From Diphasiastrum complanatum (lineage: Eukaryota > Streptophyta > Lycopodiopsida > Lycopodiales > Lycopodiaceae): 64,000 nucleotides of DNA. Position numbers and translations under genes: made by a program. The notes under the pieces were generated by a model that was given only the letters and a program-made list of their open reading frames with translations, was not told the origin of the DNA and did no database searches. Positions 54,190 to 64,000 of the stretch are shown piece after piece. The stretch is taken from positions 59,928,557 through 59,992,556 of the forward strand of contig CM055095.1 of the NCBI GenBank assembly GCA_029204225.1, written 5' to 3'. Each line of letters begins with the position of its first letter. Position 1 is the first letter of the stretch.

Positions 54190-56849
54190 ATATTCAGAAA
54201 TGATTCAGTTCTTCATATAACTTTTGAGAAAGCTCCAAGGTCTGTTGAGTTTCGATCAAGAGCAAGTCTTCTTTCGATTTGGTATAGCGGCCAACTGGTA
54301 AGTTGTCGAATTCTTCTAATTTAACCGGGAGTAATGTTCCATCAAACAGCTCCTGGGTTAATTTGGTATCTTCATCTGAATCACTTCGTAGAGTGATTTC
54401 TTTACAGTAACGAGCTGAAAATCTAATAAAATTGCTTTTAACATAAAGGTCCTGAACAGAAAATAATGTCTTCGCCGCAAAGGTACCAAACTACCAAAAT
54501 GTATATGTACAAAATTGCTTATAACGAAATGACTTCCTTCTATCTTGCAAATTATGGCGAATCTCCGCAAAGTATTCTACAAGGTTTTGCTCCCAATCCA
54601 CATATAGACTGAATAATTTCGAATAAGCCATATTGATATTTATCAGCAAACCTGCATCGTCGAATGCGTCTAAATTTGCAACCGCTTGTGGTTTGTACAG
54701 CTGAAACTGCAACTTTCGCTTCCAAAAATGTCGCTTAGTATCCTCATTTCACAAAAATTGAAGTTCTTTGATACGGATATATTCGAAAGCATACATAGCC
54801 GAAGAGCCTATGTATAACTCTATCGATACGAAAGGTACGACCTGGAATTTATCCTGGATTATGCCCCAGCAGAGACATCCTTTCTGTTCGATAGTGAGCT
54901 GGGCCCATAACCAGAGAAAGTCGTCCTTCTCGCACGGTCACTTCCAGTCGTCGAAGGCGATGCCTACTGTGCTGGTAGCATCATGTAATCCACACGCCAT
55001 TGCAACTCAATATTAAAAGCATGTGGACACCATTTTCAAAAGCGATCAGCAAATGCACAGAATCTGTCAGCACATACCTTCGACTAATTTTGAGGCATTC
55101 ACTTTGGATGTGTAGATGTAGTTGTCAAATCCTGAGTTTGCAACTCAGTAGCCAGCTTCTGATCTTCCATTTGTTGCTTTTGGTTTGACAGCTCCTGTTC
55201 GAGCTGGTAAATCTTCGCGATAGCCTCCAGAAATTCGGGATGGTCTGAGGCTCTAGTGTAGGCAGACACAGTTTGGAGTTGCTGTGTAAGTTCATCAATT
55301 CGTAGCAGGGCCTGAAGATAGTCATCATGTGCATCGGGCCCACTACAAGATGGGGTGGAATCACTAGAGAGCTCCTTCAGCTCCGCCAACTCTTCCTCGA
55401 CAAGAGCCTTCGCATCCTCGAGCGGTTGTAAGAACTCGACTCAAAAATTGTCGAGCATCTAGCCTTGGAGCTAGTTCAGCTTTGTGAGATCGATAGTGAT
55501 TGACCCTGCAGTGGTGCTCAAGGACAAAGCAGCTTCTACAATTAATCTTGTCATTCGCTCCTCCTGTAGATGTTTCTGGAGCGCGACATTATGCTGATTT
55601 GCAGCCAAAAGTTGCTGCTTCAAATAATCGTTTTGAGTCTGAAAATTGTCAGACTTGGCCTGAATCATCTTATTGGTCTGCTTCAAAGAATTAGCTTCCT
55701 TTATTAAAGTTTGAAGCTATGTTTCGAAAGAACGATGTTGTTCGATCAGCTTCGTGTTGTCTGAGTCGAGCAAATCGATCTTCTTGAAGGACTCCTTTAG
55801 AGAGTTGAGTGATTTCCTCTCTGAGGTGATAGGCTGCATTGTGAGTTGACGGTGGTACTTGTCGAACTCATATACTTCATCCACAAGGTCCTTGGCTTTC
55901 TCTATCATGGATCGAAACCATTGGGGCTGTCATCTGCCACATGTGCCCCAATGTCGCCTTCAATAGCTATCCGTCCCTTGTCTGATGTATCGGACTGGGT
56001 TGCGTCATCCTCAGAGGTCGATGCGCTCGGCTGCTTCTGAGATGTGAAAGCAGATGCTGGCTTTGAAGAATCCACAGTAGCAGCAGCTCCATCGGTTTCC
56101 ATTGCCACAACTTCACTCTCCATAGCAGTGGTGGCTACTACTTCGATTGCTATTGCAGCATCAACTGGAACTGGAATAGGTATGGAAAGGATGCTGGAAA
56201 GATCTATTGGCTTGGAAACCAACAATCTTTCTGTCAGCATGGTTTTCTCTTGATCATTCAATATGTCAAAATGAGCGTAGAGTCGAGATACATGGGCTCC
56301 AACTCCAGAAAACTTTTGGTGCTTAATCCAGCGCAAAAATGCTTTGTATGTGATAACGCCGAAGCACACTAGATTACCCGCAAGAGCATCTAATATATAC
56401 CCAAAATTTTGAACTGAAATGGTAGCATCCGTCAAAAAGATTGCTTGGTTTGCATATTTACAAAACAACTTGAATGTTGTATCTCGGATCATAGAGATTT
56501 TGTACCCCTTCGTGGGTACAAAATAGTTGCTTAAACAATGGGCAGCTTCATCCACCAAATCTTTGTTAGTTGAAAGCAGCTTCCCATCCAGAGATAATCC
56601 GAGAGCTGTGCAGAACAGGTCTTAAGTGATAGTGAAGAATTGGCCTCGTACGTGAACTTTGAAGTTCACCTCCAAAATTGAATGGATGGAGTTCACGAAT
56701 TCAGTACTGACTTCAGAGAGGATGATGCAGAGGTCCACTTTCAAATCACCCAACCTGCATCGATCCAAAAAGGACTGGATGGATGCCAGGCAGATTCCTG
56801 CGCGTGCTTTCCAAATGATATTAGAGCTCGAACCTGATGTAGAAGCCAT
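54190..56849 (-). pseudogene. Gypsy-4 downstream ORF (envelope position, non-envelope-like)
   Basis: Located between pol and the 3' LTR, it starts MASTSGSSSNIIWKARAGIC (56849). The N-terminal 230 or so residues (VHVRGQFFTIT; ALGLSLDGKL; VDEAAHCLSNYFVPTKGYKI) resemble the 'putative plant transposon protein' domain of Athila/Tat-type ORFs. Next come an Ala/Ser/Thr-rich linker, a predicted coiled coil (NDYLKQQLLAANQHNVALQK; KIYQLEQELSNQKQQMEDQK) and a C-terminal part (FRYKQFCTYTFW; ELFDGTLLPVKLEEFDNLPV). No signal peptide or membrane segment is visible. In-frame stops (about 56622, 55717, 55471) and frameshifts break it. A similar ORF start is open in Gypsy-5. Confidence 0.72.
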
Positions 56850-57239
56850 TGTTTGAATGTTTAACGATAGCTTCGTAGATCGCAATAGTTTGCGAAAAAG
56901 TGTTTTGATCGCAAAGAGTGAGCGCAGGAAAGCATAAACTTTGCAGGTAGAAAGTGTGGAGAGGAAAAATGAAAAATAACTCTGATAAGCAGTAACGGTG
57001 TGGAAGGGATGATGATGTGACATAGTGACTTGACATTTGTCACTTCCATTTATGGAGGACGTGCATGGCTCAGTGTTTGAAACTATAATTTGCCAGGTCG
57101 ATCTTCAATGAAGGAAGACCGTTTGTAAAAAGAAAAAAAATAAATTAAGGAAAAACATTATCTGTGAGCGTACACATGTATGAATAATGATGATCACGTG
57201 GCCATCATCTTTAATGGAGGGATACAAAAAGTAGGTCGA

Positions 57240-57560
57240 GAGATTCTCGAAAATATGCTAGAAAGATTCTAGAAAGTTTTGCAAAACTTTCTCGAAGGAT
57301 CTTTAAAAAAATATTACAGAAACTCACGAAAATTTTAGTAACATACTAGAAAATTTCTCGCAAAACTAGAGATAATGCTAGAAAATTTCTAGAAAATTCT
57401 AGAAAATGATTTACGAAAATTTGATTAACAATTTTAGTGTCGCAAAAAAAATCTCGAAAAGTTCTCGAAAATACTTTTAAAATGATATTGAAAGATTGAG
57501 AGAAGTCACGAAAAATTCTCAAAAATTTCTCGAAAATTTCTAGAAAGAAAAAAAATAAAA
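57240..57560. promoter_or_regulatory. Cluster of heat-shock-element-like dyads upstream of the Gypsy-4 downstream ORF
   Basis: Eight TTCnnGAA dyads (starting 57244, 57267, 57289, 57387, 57397, 57462, 57527 and 57538) lie in about 300 bp. The pair at 57387-57404 forms a four-unit TTC-TA-GAA-AA-TTC-TA-GAA, which fits the plant heat-shock element consensus. The cluster sits between the integrase stop and the downstream ORF start. Heat control of that ORF is inferred; the high A/T content makes some hits likely by chance. Confidence 0.45.
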
Positions 57561-57662
57561 TAAAAGAAATGTTGCAAAAAAAATTTCGACAACATAAAAG
57601 AAAATTCGCGATTATTTTCAAAAAAATACTAGAAAATAATAAGAATAAAAAAAAAATTCTGG

Positions 57663-58790
57663 TCAAAGGTAATATTTCTTCAGTCTTGACCCGTTAATAC
57701 GTGTCGGTAATAGTTCGCCTTCAATAGATTGAAGTTGCACAGAACCATTGTTAAACACCTCTATGACTTTATACGATCCAAGCCATCGCATATGGAGTTT
57801 TCCAGGGAACTTTTGATGGCAACTATCATATATCAGCGCATAATCATCAGCTTTAAGATCACATTTTTTTATATGACTGTCATATTTTTTCTTTCTTTGT
57901 TTCTGGATTTTCTCTGTTAGTTTTTGTGAAGTCTCTCGAGCTTCAGCTAGTTCTTCAATATTAGTCAACCTTTCGTTTATTAATCTTGTCTCTGTTTGTT
58001 GAGCTTGAATACGAAAGGTTTTCACCTCAAATTCAATTGGCAAGATAGGATGCATACCATATGTAAGGAAATATGGTGTCTGTTTCGTCGTGATTTTCTC
58101 TGTGTTGCGATAAGCCCAGAGAACTGATGGTAATTTCTGATCCCAATCTGTTGCATGTGCTATAGTAATTTTAGTCAGGATCTTACATAAGATTCCATTA
58201 GCTCTTTCTGTCAACCCATTTGCTTTTGGATTATACGGTGTAGTTTTTCTGTGTTTGATCAGGAAATAGGTTGTGAGCAACTGTATCGTATTATTTAGAA
58301 AATGTGTTCCTCGGTCACTTAGTAGTTCGAGTGGACAACCATATCTTGTGATTATACTTTTGAATAAGAACGTCGCAACAGTTTTTGCATCATTTCCTTT
58401 CGTTGTCTCTGCTTCAACGTTCTTGGTAAAATAATCCGTGGCAACTAGAATATAACGACATTTCGTATGTCGATTAACAGGTTTGATTGGACTGACAAAG
58501 TCAATCCCCCACTTCTCGAATGGTGCAAGAGGCAAGATTGGTGTCAACGGCCAATTCATTGCTTTTGTAGGCTTACCAGATCTCTGGCATGGATCACATG
58601 AACGAATAAAATTTGATACATCCTTGAACATTGTTGGCCACCAATACTTGGCAGTCAATATCTTATAAACTGTATTTTTCAAAGCAAAATGTCCACCAGC
58701 ATCTTGTGAGTATAAGGCTTTAACGACCTTTTTAATGTCTTTAGTTTCGAGACATCTTCTAAGCTGATGATCTGCACCAAGCTTGTACAA
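57663..58790 (-). CDS. Gypsy-4 integrase (open, 375 codons)
   Basis: This is a Ty3/gypsy integrase. A partial HHCC zinc region (GGHFALKNTVYKILTAKYWW; CDPCQRSG) is followed by the catalytic core with D in GIDFVSP, D in LSDRGTHFLN and E in NGLTERANGIL. The C-terminal GPY/F-like module (FPGKLHMRWLGSYKVIEVF) ends NGSRLKKYYL, and there is no chromodomain. That ending is typical of the Athila/Tat branch. The frame is open from MYKLGADHQLRRC but is really the tail of a pol frame whose upstream RT part is broken. It may be expressed only as a remnant. Confidence 0.9.
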   Translation of the reverse strand: MYKLGADHQLRRCLETKDIKKVVKALYSQDAGGHFALKNTVYKILTAKYWWPTMFKDVSNFIRSCDPCQRSGKPTKAMNWPLTPILPLAPFEKWGIDFVSPIKPVNRHTKCRYILVATDYFTKNVEAETTKGNDAKTVATFLFKSIITRYGCPLELLSDRGTHFLNNTIQLLTTYFLIKHRKTTPYNPKANGLTERANGILCKILTKITIAHATDWDQKLPSVLWAYRNTEKITTKQTPYFLTYGMHPILPIEFEVKTFRIQAQQTETRLINERLTNIEELAEARETSQKLTEKIQKQRKKKYDSHIKKCDLKADDYALIYDSCHQKFPGKLHMRWLGSYKVIEVFNNGSVQLQSIEGELLPTRINGSRLKKYYL

Positions 58791-60035
58791 GATATTGTTA
58801 ATAATCGTATAAGGTGCTACCTTATATTAAAAAACTGTCTTTTGCTCGAAATCGTAACCATCCGGATATATCTGATCCTTGAGATACATAATAATATCAT
58901 AATATAATGAATTTGTGGATGAAATTTCAAATAGATGTTCATCTAGAAAATCATCATTAATAAATTCTTCAATTTTTCCGGTGCTGAGTTGCCGAGAAAA
59001 TCAGCATTTGTATGATACTTTCCTTGGCGAAGTTCTACTTGATAAGTGAATTCCTGCAGAAGTAGAACCCATCGAGCAATTTGTCCTGATAGATCTGGTT
59101 TACTTACAAGATACTTAAGAGCATAATGGTCCACATGAAAAATAAATACATATCCCAGCGAATAATGTCAAAAAATTTTAACAGTGAAAATCATGCCAAG
59201 TGCTTCCCTTTCTGTAGTCGAATAATTCTTCTCTGATGCACTGAGCTGTCGACTCGCATAGTAGATGGGATGATCCTTCTTCTGGTCGTCCTTTTGGCTT
59301 AGACAGACGCCAATAGCAAATGCAAAAACATCCACATAACTGTGAAATAAAATAGCCCAGTTGGGTGGTCTTAGAATAGGAGTATTAATGAACCTTTGCT
59401 TAAGATCTTCGAATGCTTTCTGCTGTTCATTCGTCCAGAAGTATTCTACTTGTTTCTTCAGTAGATGTGTAAGAGAGGAAACAATAGAAGAATGATTATG
59501 AATAAATCTCTTGTAATAGCCAACATGTCCAAAGAAAGCTCTTAGTTCTCGTAAACTTGTTGGTATATGGAGATTTCTTATAAGCTCGACTTTATCTTTG
59601 TCGACTTTTATTCCTCTGTTAGATATTCTGTGTCCGAGCAATATTTCTTCTTTCATACCAAAAAAACATTTCTCTAGATGAAGAGATAAACAAGTATCTC
59701 GACACCGTTGCAATATTAATTTCAGCTTCTACAGGTGTGTCTTTATATCACTATATACACAGAAATCATCAATAAATATTTTGAGAAAAGTCCTCAAGAA
59801 GGCATCAAAGATTAACATCATAATTCGCTAAAAAGTCGTTGGAGCGTTACAAAGACCAAAGGGCATTTTGTTGTAGGCATAAGTGCCCCAATTCGTAGTG
59901 AATGTGGTCTTTGAACGATCCTCCTTTCACACTCCAACCTGATTATATCCAGAAAAGCCGTCACAGAAACTGTAATGCTCTTGACCAGCAACCTGATCTA
60001 GGATGGAATCAGTGAAAGGCAGAGGATGATTGTCT
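58791..60035 (-). pseudogene. Gypsy-4 RT-RNase H
   Basis: Minus-strand frames read KDNHPLPFTDSILDQVAGQE, WGTYAYNKMPFGLCNAPTTF, IFIDDFCVYSD (the F-x-DD active site), HLEKCFFGMKEEILLGHRIS and RAFFGHVGYYKRFIHNHSSI, then RNase H (DHPIYYASRQLSASEKNYST; TEREALGMIFTVKIF; HVDHYALKYLVSKPDLSGQI). Several stops interrupt it. The 5' part of RT, protease and Gag are missing. At about 60040 it is joined to the downstream ORF of Gypsy-5. Confidence 0.9.
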
Positions 60036-60599
60036 TTATGGTTCAAGAGGGGCTTTGGCCAACTTAGTGTGAGATTCCACTATCTTGTGAAGGATTTGAG
60101 ATGTGATGCGGTCTTTCCTGAGGTTGCCAACCATCAAGAAATTATTCAATAGCTGGGTAGCTGCGTGGCTGGAAGGCTCAATGATGGCTTCTAGAAGGTA
60201 GCCATCATTGGTCCAGTGTAGATTGTTGGTGAGGTCAATAAATGGCTTGATAGCCTGTTTGGCGTGCTTGTGATTGGGTGAGGCCTGCGTACAAGATGAT
60301 ATTCCTATAGCTGCAAGTGCGGCCTCAGTGACGCGCACTTTGTGTGTGGCTCCCTGGAAAGTGACATAGAATTTGGATTTCTCTTCCTTCCACGTACTGA
60401 AGGCAAGAGTGATGAAATCCATATTGATACGATCCGAAAAGGCTCTCTCATGAATACCCATTGCAGTGAGTAGAGGCTCCGCAAGGGTCATCCACTGAGT
60501 GACCATGCTTGTGCTAGGAAGAATCATGATGTCCGTTGTAGATGAGACATCACGATGGATAGTATAGCGCGGAGACTGGGAAGTATCGGTAGAAGACAT
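60036..60599 (-). CDS. Gypsy-5 downstream ORF, N-terminal part (187 codons, open)
   Basis: It starts MSSTDTSQSPRYTIHRDVSS and contains FITLAFSTWKEEKSKFYVTF, GATHKVRVTEAALAAIGI and HTKLAKAPLEP. The layout (a start in an Ser/Thr-rich stretch, then a 'V-x-V-[RT]-x..AL-x-x-[IL]G[IL]' block) recalls the Gypsy-4 downstream ORF. It also sits downstream of an integrase, so it should be the equivalent envelope-position protein of Gypsy-5. It is probably cut short where Gypsy-4 RT joins at about 60040; the stop codon may come from the junction. The function is unknown and no membrane segment was seen. Confidence 0.6.
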   Translation of the reverse strand: MSSTDTSQSPRYTIHRDVSSTTDIMILPSTSMVTQWMTLAEPLLTAMGIHERAFSDRINMDFITLAFSTWKEEKSKFYVTFQGATHKVRVTEAALAAIGISSCTQASPNHKHAKQAIKPFIDLTNNLHWTNDGYLLEAIIEPSSHAATQLLNNFLMVGNLRKDRITSQILHKIVESHTKLAKAPLEP

Positions 60600-61417
60600 G
60601 ATGATCAGAAAGGAATTATAACACGTAAAAGTGTATCAGAAGGCAATGTAGGAAATTTGGAAGGCAAAATTCACGAGAGCTTCGCTAGCACACGTGAGGA
60701 ATGAATCAAATTCAGCCAACTTATAGGTGAATTTCGTGGGTCCATTACACTGAATAGTAGTTTGGCTGATCAGTTCTGAACAAAAATTTGCAGGCATGTG
60801 CAGTACTGTAAAAATAGACTATAAAAATCTCGACGAAGGTTTCTAGGGATCTTAATTTATCAGGCGAACGTTTTCCAAGGGTAGCAAAGGATGAACCTTC
60901 GCCCAGGAGGGTCCTTCGCCCAGGTACTGTCATAAATGTATTTTTTCACAATGTGAACCTATGGACAACCTAATTTTGACATTTTAAGATCATGTAGCAG
61001 GTCGGCGAAGGTTCATAATGAGGTTATGATGCTCGGCGAAGGTTCCCAAAATGGCATATCACTGAACATTCGCCTGACTCAAAAATTGGATTTTCTCTTG
61101 TCAAGAACCTTCGCCCACCTCAATTTAGATAAATCAAGGGTGGATGTATAGTCTGAGAGCTCAACAAAGGTTTTTGATACTGTATTGGTCAAATCTGCCC
61201 CAATCAGTAATTTTCTAAGTCATTTTCCATAAAAAATACTGTACTTCCTTTTCCTTATGCTGATGACTTCTTGACTTTTGCTCATCAGTCTTTCCTTATT
61301 TATTTATTAATTTTTATTTTTTATTCTTTTTTAACTGTCTTTTTTCAAAAAAGTCAAAAAATAAAAGATTGAAAACAAAAAATTGAAAAACAAATAAAAT
61401 TAAAAAATATATTGAGA
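60600..61417. promoter_or_regulatory. Gypsy-5 spacer with GGCGAAGGTTC/GAACCTTCGCC array
   Basis: Between the integrase stop and the downstream ORF, about nine copies of an 11-bp motif occur in both orientations (60831-61170). Five contain an exact GAAnnTTC dyad (60893, 61007, 61038, 61064 and 61105), again like a heat-shock element core. The rest of the spacer is AT-rich with a poly-A/T patch at 61290-61410. A regulatory role is inferred. Confidence 0.45.
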
Positions 61418-62534
61418 TTAGGCTTGCTGAACTGGCGGAGCAGGCTGCCAAAATTTGCGTAATCGGCTGTCATTTACCGGAGTATCAAATCGTTTTCCAT
61501 CCAAGCGCTCAAAAATTACTGCGCCATAGTTCAGGATTTCCTTCACTTTATACGGACCTTCCCCGGTAAACTTCAACTTACTCCTTGATCAGCTTGGTTT
61601 TGTACATCAATGCAAGATCTCCTGCTTTCAGATTTTTTTTGTGCAATCGACGATCGTGCCATGCCTTGAGACGGGCTTTCTCTACTGTTAAGGCATGAAC
61701 TGCCATCAATCGGGTTTCACATAATTTGTGCAACGCTTCATGACGGAGTTGTAAAGACATATCATCATTTAATCTTTCTATTGCTGCTATGCATAAAGAT
61801 GGGATTAAAAATTCAATTGACATAACAACATCTTGACCATAAACCAATTGAAAAGGTGTTTGATTTGTACTATTTTTGTAAGCGATTCTGAATGCCCATA
61901 ATGCTGCATAAAGTTTATGTTCCCAATCGGACCGACTAGCTTCAATTGTCTTTGTCAAAATGGTGCATAAAATCTTATTGGAAGATTCAGCTTGGCTATT
62001 CCCTCTGGGATAATAGGGAGTACTAAATCTGCGTATAACAAAAAATTCTTCCAGTAAACACTTTATTGTTTGATTAACAAAGTGTGTACCCCGGTCACTG
62101 ACAATTTCGATCGGACATCCAAATCTGATTATAATATTTTCATATAGAAACTTGGCCGTAGATTTCGCATCAGCCACTTTGACAGCTTTGGCTCCAACCC
62201 ACTTGGTCATATAATCAGTTGTGACAATAATGTATCGGGCCTGAGATCCTTGCGCAGCATGATGAATAGGACAAACATAATCTAGTCCCCATTTTTCAAA
62301 CGGTGCTTGCGATAAAACTGGATGTAAGGGTTCATAATTTTGTCGAGTAGGCCGTCGTGCTCGCTGGCAGACATCACATATCTGAATAAAATTTTCTATG
62401 TCCTTATGAAGCGTAGGCCACCAACAACCGGATTGCAAAAGTTTGCGAATAGTAATATCTGTAGAGAAGTGTCCTCCACCCATGCCATCATGTGAAAACA
62501 TGATTAAATCTGGTACTTCATGTGGTAAACACAT
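61418..62534 (-). pseudogene. Gypsy-5 integrase (one frameshift near the end)
   Basis: The open part (61578-62534) reads SHDGMGGGHFSTDITIRKLL, CWWPTLHKDIENFI and CDVCQRARRP (zinc region). The core has D in WGLDYVCPI, D in VSDRGTHFVN and E in NSQAESSNKIL. Then comes the C-terminal region KKNLKAGDLALMYKTKL. After a stop at 61578 the GPY/F-like end continues in another frame (GPYKVKEILNYGAVIFERLD; DSRLRKFW) to a stop at 61418. The protein type is the same as in Gypsy-4 but clearly diverged. Confidence 0.9.
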
Positions 62535-64000
62535 CTTCGTAAAATATTATTTGATCCACGACTGTACAATTGTCCTGCAATAAATTGATAAGGTTGAGCC
62601 TTTTGAATCAATTGTCTCTTTTGTACTTTTGTCAAGGAGTTATTTGGTTGTCCTAGCATCAGGTACTCAACAATATCTGCCGCCCACTCAGGTATTGCTT
62701 CAACATAGAACAACGCAGCATCTGGCAGTTCATCATCCACTTCAGTATTAACTGGTGCGGATTCAATTCATGAAACGTGATCGGCTAGATAATGCTACTT
62801 TCCCTTTCTAACCACAATTCGAAAGTCAAATTCAGTCAATAATAATAATCATCTTGCAATACGTCTAGTATCACACGTCTTGTTTATCAAGTAAAGTAAC
62901 GGTTGATAATCCGTATAAAATGCAAAGTGCGTTTCCATGAGGTAGTGATGAAATTTCCGAACAAAAAAAATCATGGCTAGCGCTTCACGTTCTGTTGGTG
63001 AATAATTCTTCTTTGGATCTATAAGTTGTCTGCTTGCAAATTGTATGGGATAATCTTTCTTATAGTCACCTGGCTACATCAAAACTGATCCAACGGGGTA
63101 TTTTGAGGCATCTGTATGAACATGAAACTCTAATGTCCAATCTGGAGAATGCAGTATTGGTGCTGACGTTTCAAAGGCTTCTGACGCCTCTACTGTCCAA
63201 ATAGGAACAATAGTTAGTTTGTATATAGGTCGTGCTAAATCTGCGAAAAAGATAATAAAAATTTGATAGTAGTTCGCATGACCCATAAACACATAAACTC
63301 CTCGAATTGTTGTTGGCGGTGGCAATTCCACAATAACTTTGATCTTAGAATAATCAGTGGCAATACCATGTCTTGATATCACATGTCCAAGCACAACTCC
63401 GTGCGAAACCCATATTTGGCATTTTTCTGGATTTAGAGAAATTTGATATTTCTGGCATCTTTCAAATATTTTCTCCTATCGATCCAGGTGGTCTGTATCT
63501 GTACTATGAACTCCCAAGTTGTCCAAGTAAATTTCAAAAAATTTCTGCAGATAATCTTTAAAAGCAAATTGCATTACTCTTTGGAATGAACTTGGTGCAT
63601 TACATAGTCCAAACGACATTACTTTGTAAGCATAGGTGCCCCATTCTGTTGCAAAATCAGTTTTGTGGCGATCGGTGCAGGTGCAATCTTAACCGGGTTA
63701 AAACCAGTAAATCCATCCAGGAAACTATAAGCTTACACTCCGGCAAGGCAATCCAAAATGATTTCAGTAAAAGATAACGGAAAGTGATCCTTCAGTGTCA
63801 CTTTATTCAATGCTTTGAGATTCACACAGATTCGCAATTTCCCATTTTTCTTAGGAATAATGACAATCGGTGAAATTCATTCTGTATGATTGATCTCATA
63901 AATGAAATCGGCGTCAAGCAATCTCTGAAGCTCTTTTTTTATCAGATCTGCCACATTAGGATTACAACGATAGAACTTTGTAATCTTTGGAACTGCATCA
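62535..64000 (-). pseudogene. Gypsy-5 RT-RNase H (continues beyond window)
   Basis: The minus strand reads NPNVADLIKKELQRLLDADF at the window edge, KKNGKLRICVNLKALNKVTL, KDHFPLSFTEIILDCLAGV, the region around 63390 (GHVISRHGIATDYSKIKVIV; GHANYYQIFIIFFADLARPI) and RNase H (HVHTDASKYPVGSVLM; RQLIDPKKNYSPTEREALAM; HYLMETHFAFYTDYQPLLYL). A linker frame follows (62504-62740: DELPDAALFYVEAIPEWAAD). The active-site segment reads YLDN instead of YLDD, and stops and frameshifts are present. The sequence is very close to the rearranged Gypsy-3 at 41519-42531. Confidence 0.88.

Noticed and set aside
54190-56849. Gypsy-4 downstream ORF as a true envelope gene
   Set aside because: No signal peptide, hydrophobic fusion or transmembrane segment could be found. 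The content is coiled coil and low complexity.

Overview
This 64 kb window looks like repeat-rich intergenic or heterochromatic DNA from a land plant. It carries Ty1/copia polyproteins, LTRs primed by initiator-Met tRNA (TGGTATCAGAGC-type sites), Ty3/gypsy elements with an extra 3' ORF, and remnants of a CACTA (En/Spm) transposase. I found no convincing host gene, rRNA or tRNA. The non-LTR element with a nuclease-like tail and the fragments of an 'HGK...GAG' protein family make me suspect a non-seed plant, but that is only a weak guess.

Layout. 1-5857: a complete, apparently very young copia element on the minus strand (Copia-1) with a 1316-residue open polyprotein and LTRs that look identical. 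It sits inside the RT region of Copia-2 (+, 5858-7625), which sits inside Copia-3 (+, 7626-8925). 9070-10488: Copia-4, a gag-RT deletion derivative split by a solo LTR with a TSD. 10589-11362: a remnant of an unassigned conserved gene, followed by a 372-bp tandem duplication running into Copia-5 (-, 11754-13380). 13389-17215: Copia-6 and Copia-7 fragments around a possible miniature LTR element. 17268-23812: Gypsy-1 (gag, protease) split by Copia-8 (18443-23315; TSD ATCTT; internal inversion). 23813-27340: LTR and leader fragments, an exon-like piece and a TG/GA microsatellite. 27341-31740: 5'-truncated Copia-10. 31741-33020: an 'HGK' family fragment, a MITE candidate and an LTR piece. 33021-39760: CACTA transposase remnants interrupted by Copia-11 and Copia-12. 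39920-42531: rearranged gypsy pieces. 42535-46989: non-autonomous Copia-13, whose unknown ORFs contain a duplicated domain, with a Copia-10 fragment inside. 47350-50230: an inverted gypsy piece and a second Copia-3 copy. 50691-52647: an integrase scrap and a 5'-truncated non-LTR retrotransposon. 52648-64000: two Ty3/gypsy elements on the minus strand (Gypsy-4, Gypsy-5), each with an additional ORF downstream of pol.

How the parts relate. Almost everything is selfish DNA at different stages of decay, stacked by nested insertion. Only Copia-1 looks able to make all its own proteins. The integrase of Gypsy-4 (57663-58790) and the downstream ORF of Gypsy-5 (60036-60599) also remain open.

The most promising less-described signals are four. 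(a) A palindromic G-box/E-box (TTCACACGTGTGAA and variants), often close to CCGTAC/GTACGG, recurs in the LTRs of several distinct copia families. (b) In Gypsy-4 and Gypsy-5 a long 'envelope-position' ORF is preceded by a spacer packed with heat-shock-element-like dyads. (c) Copia-13 carries unknown ORFs with an internal duplication. (d) Two fragments of a conserved possible transposase family lie near 11 kb and 32 kb.

Element names (Copia-1, Gypsy-4 and so on) are local labels for this window. Ends and similarities were judged by eye.
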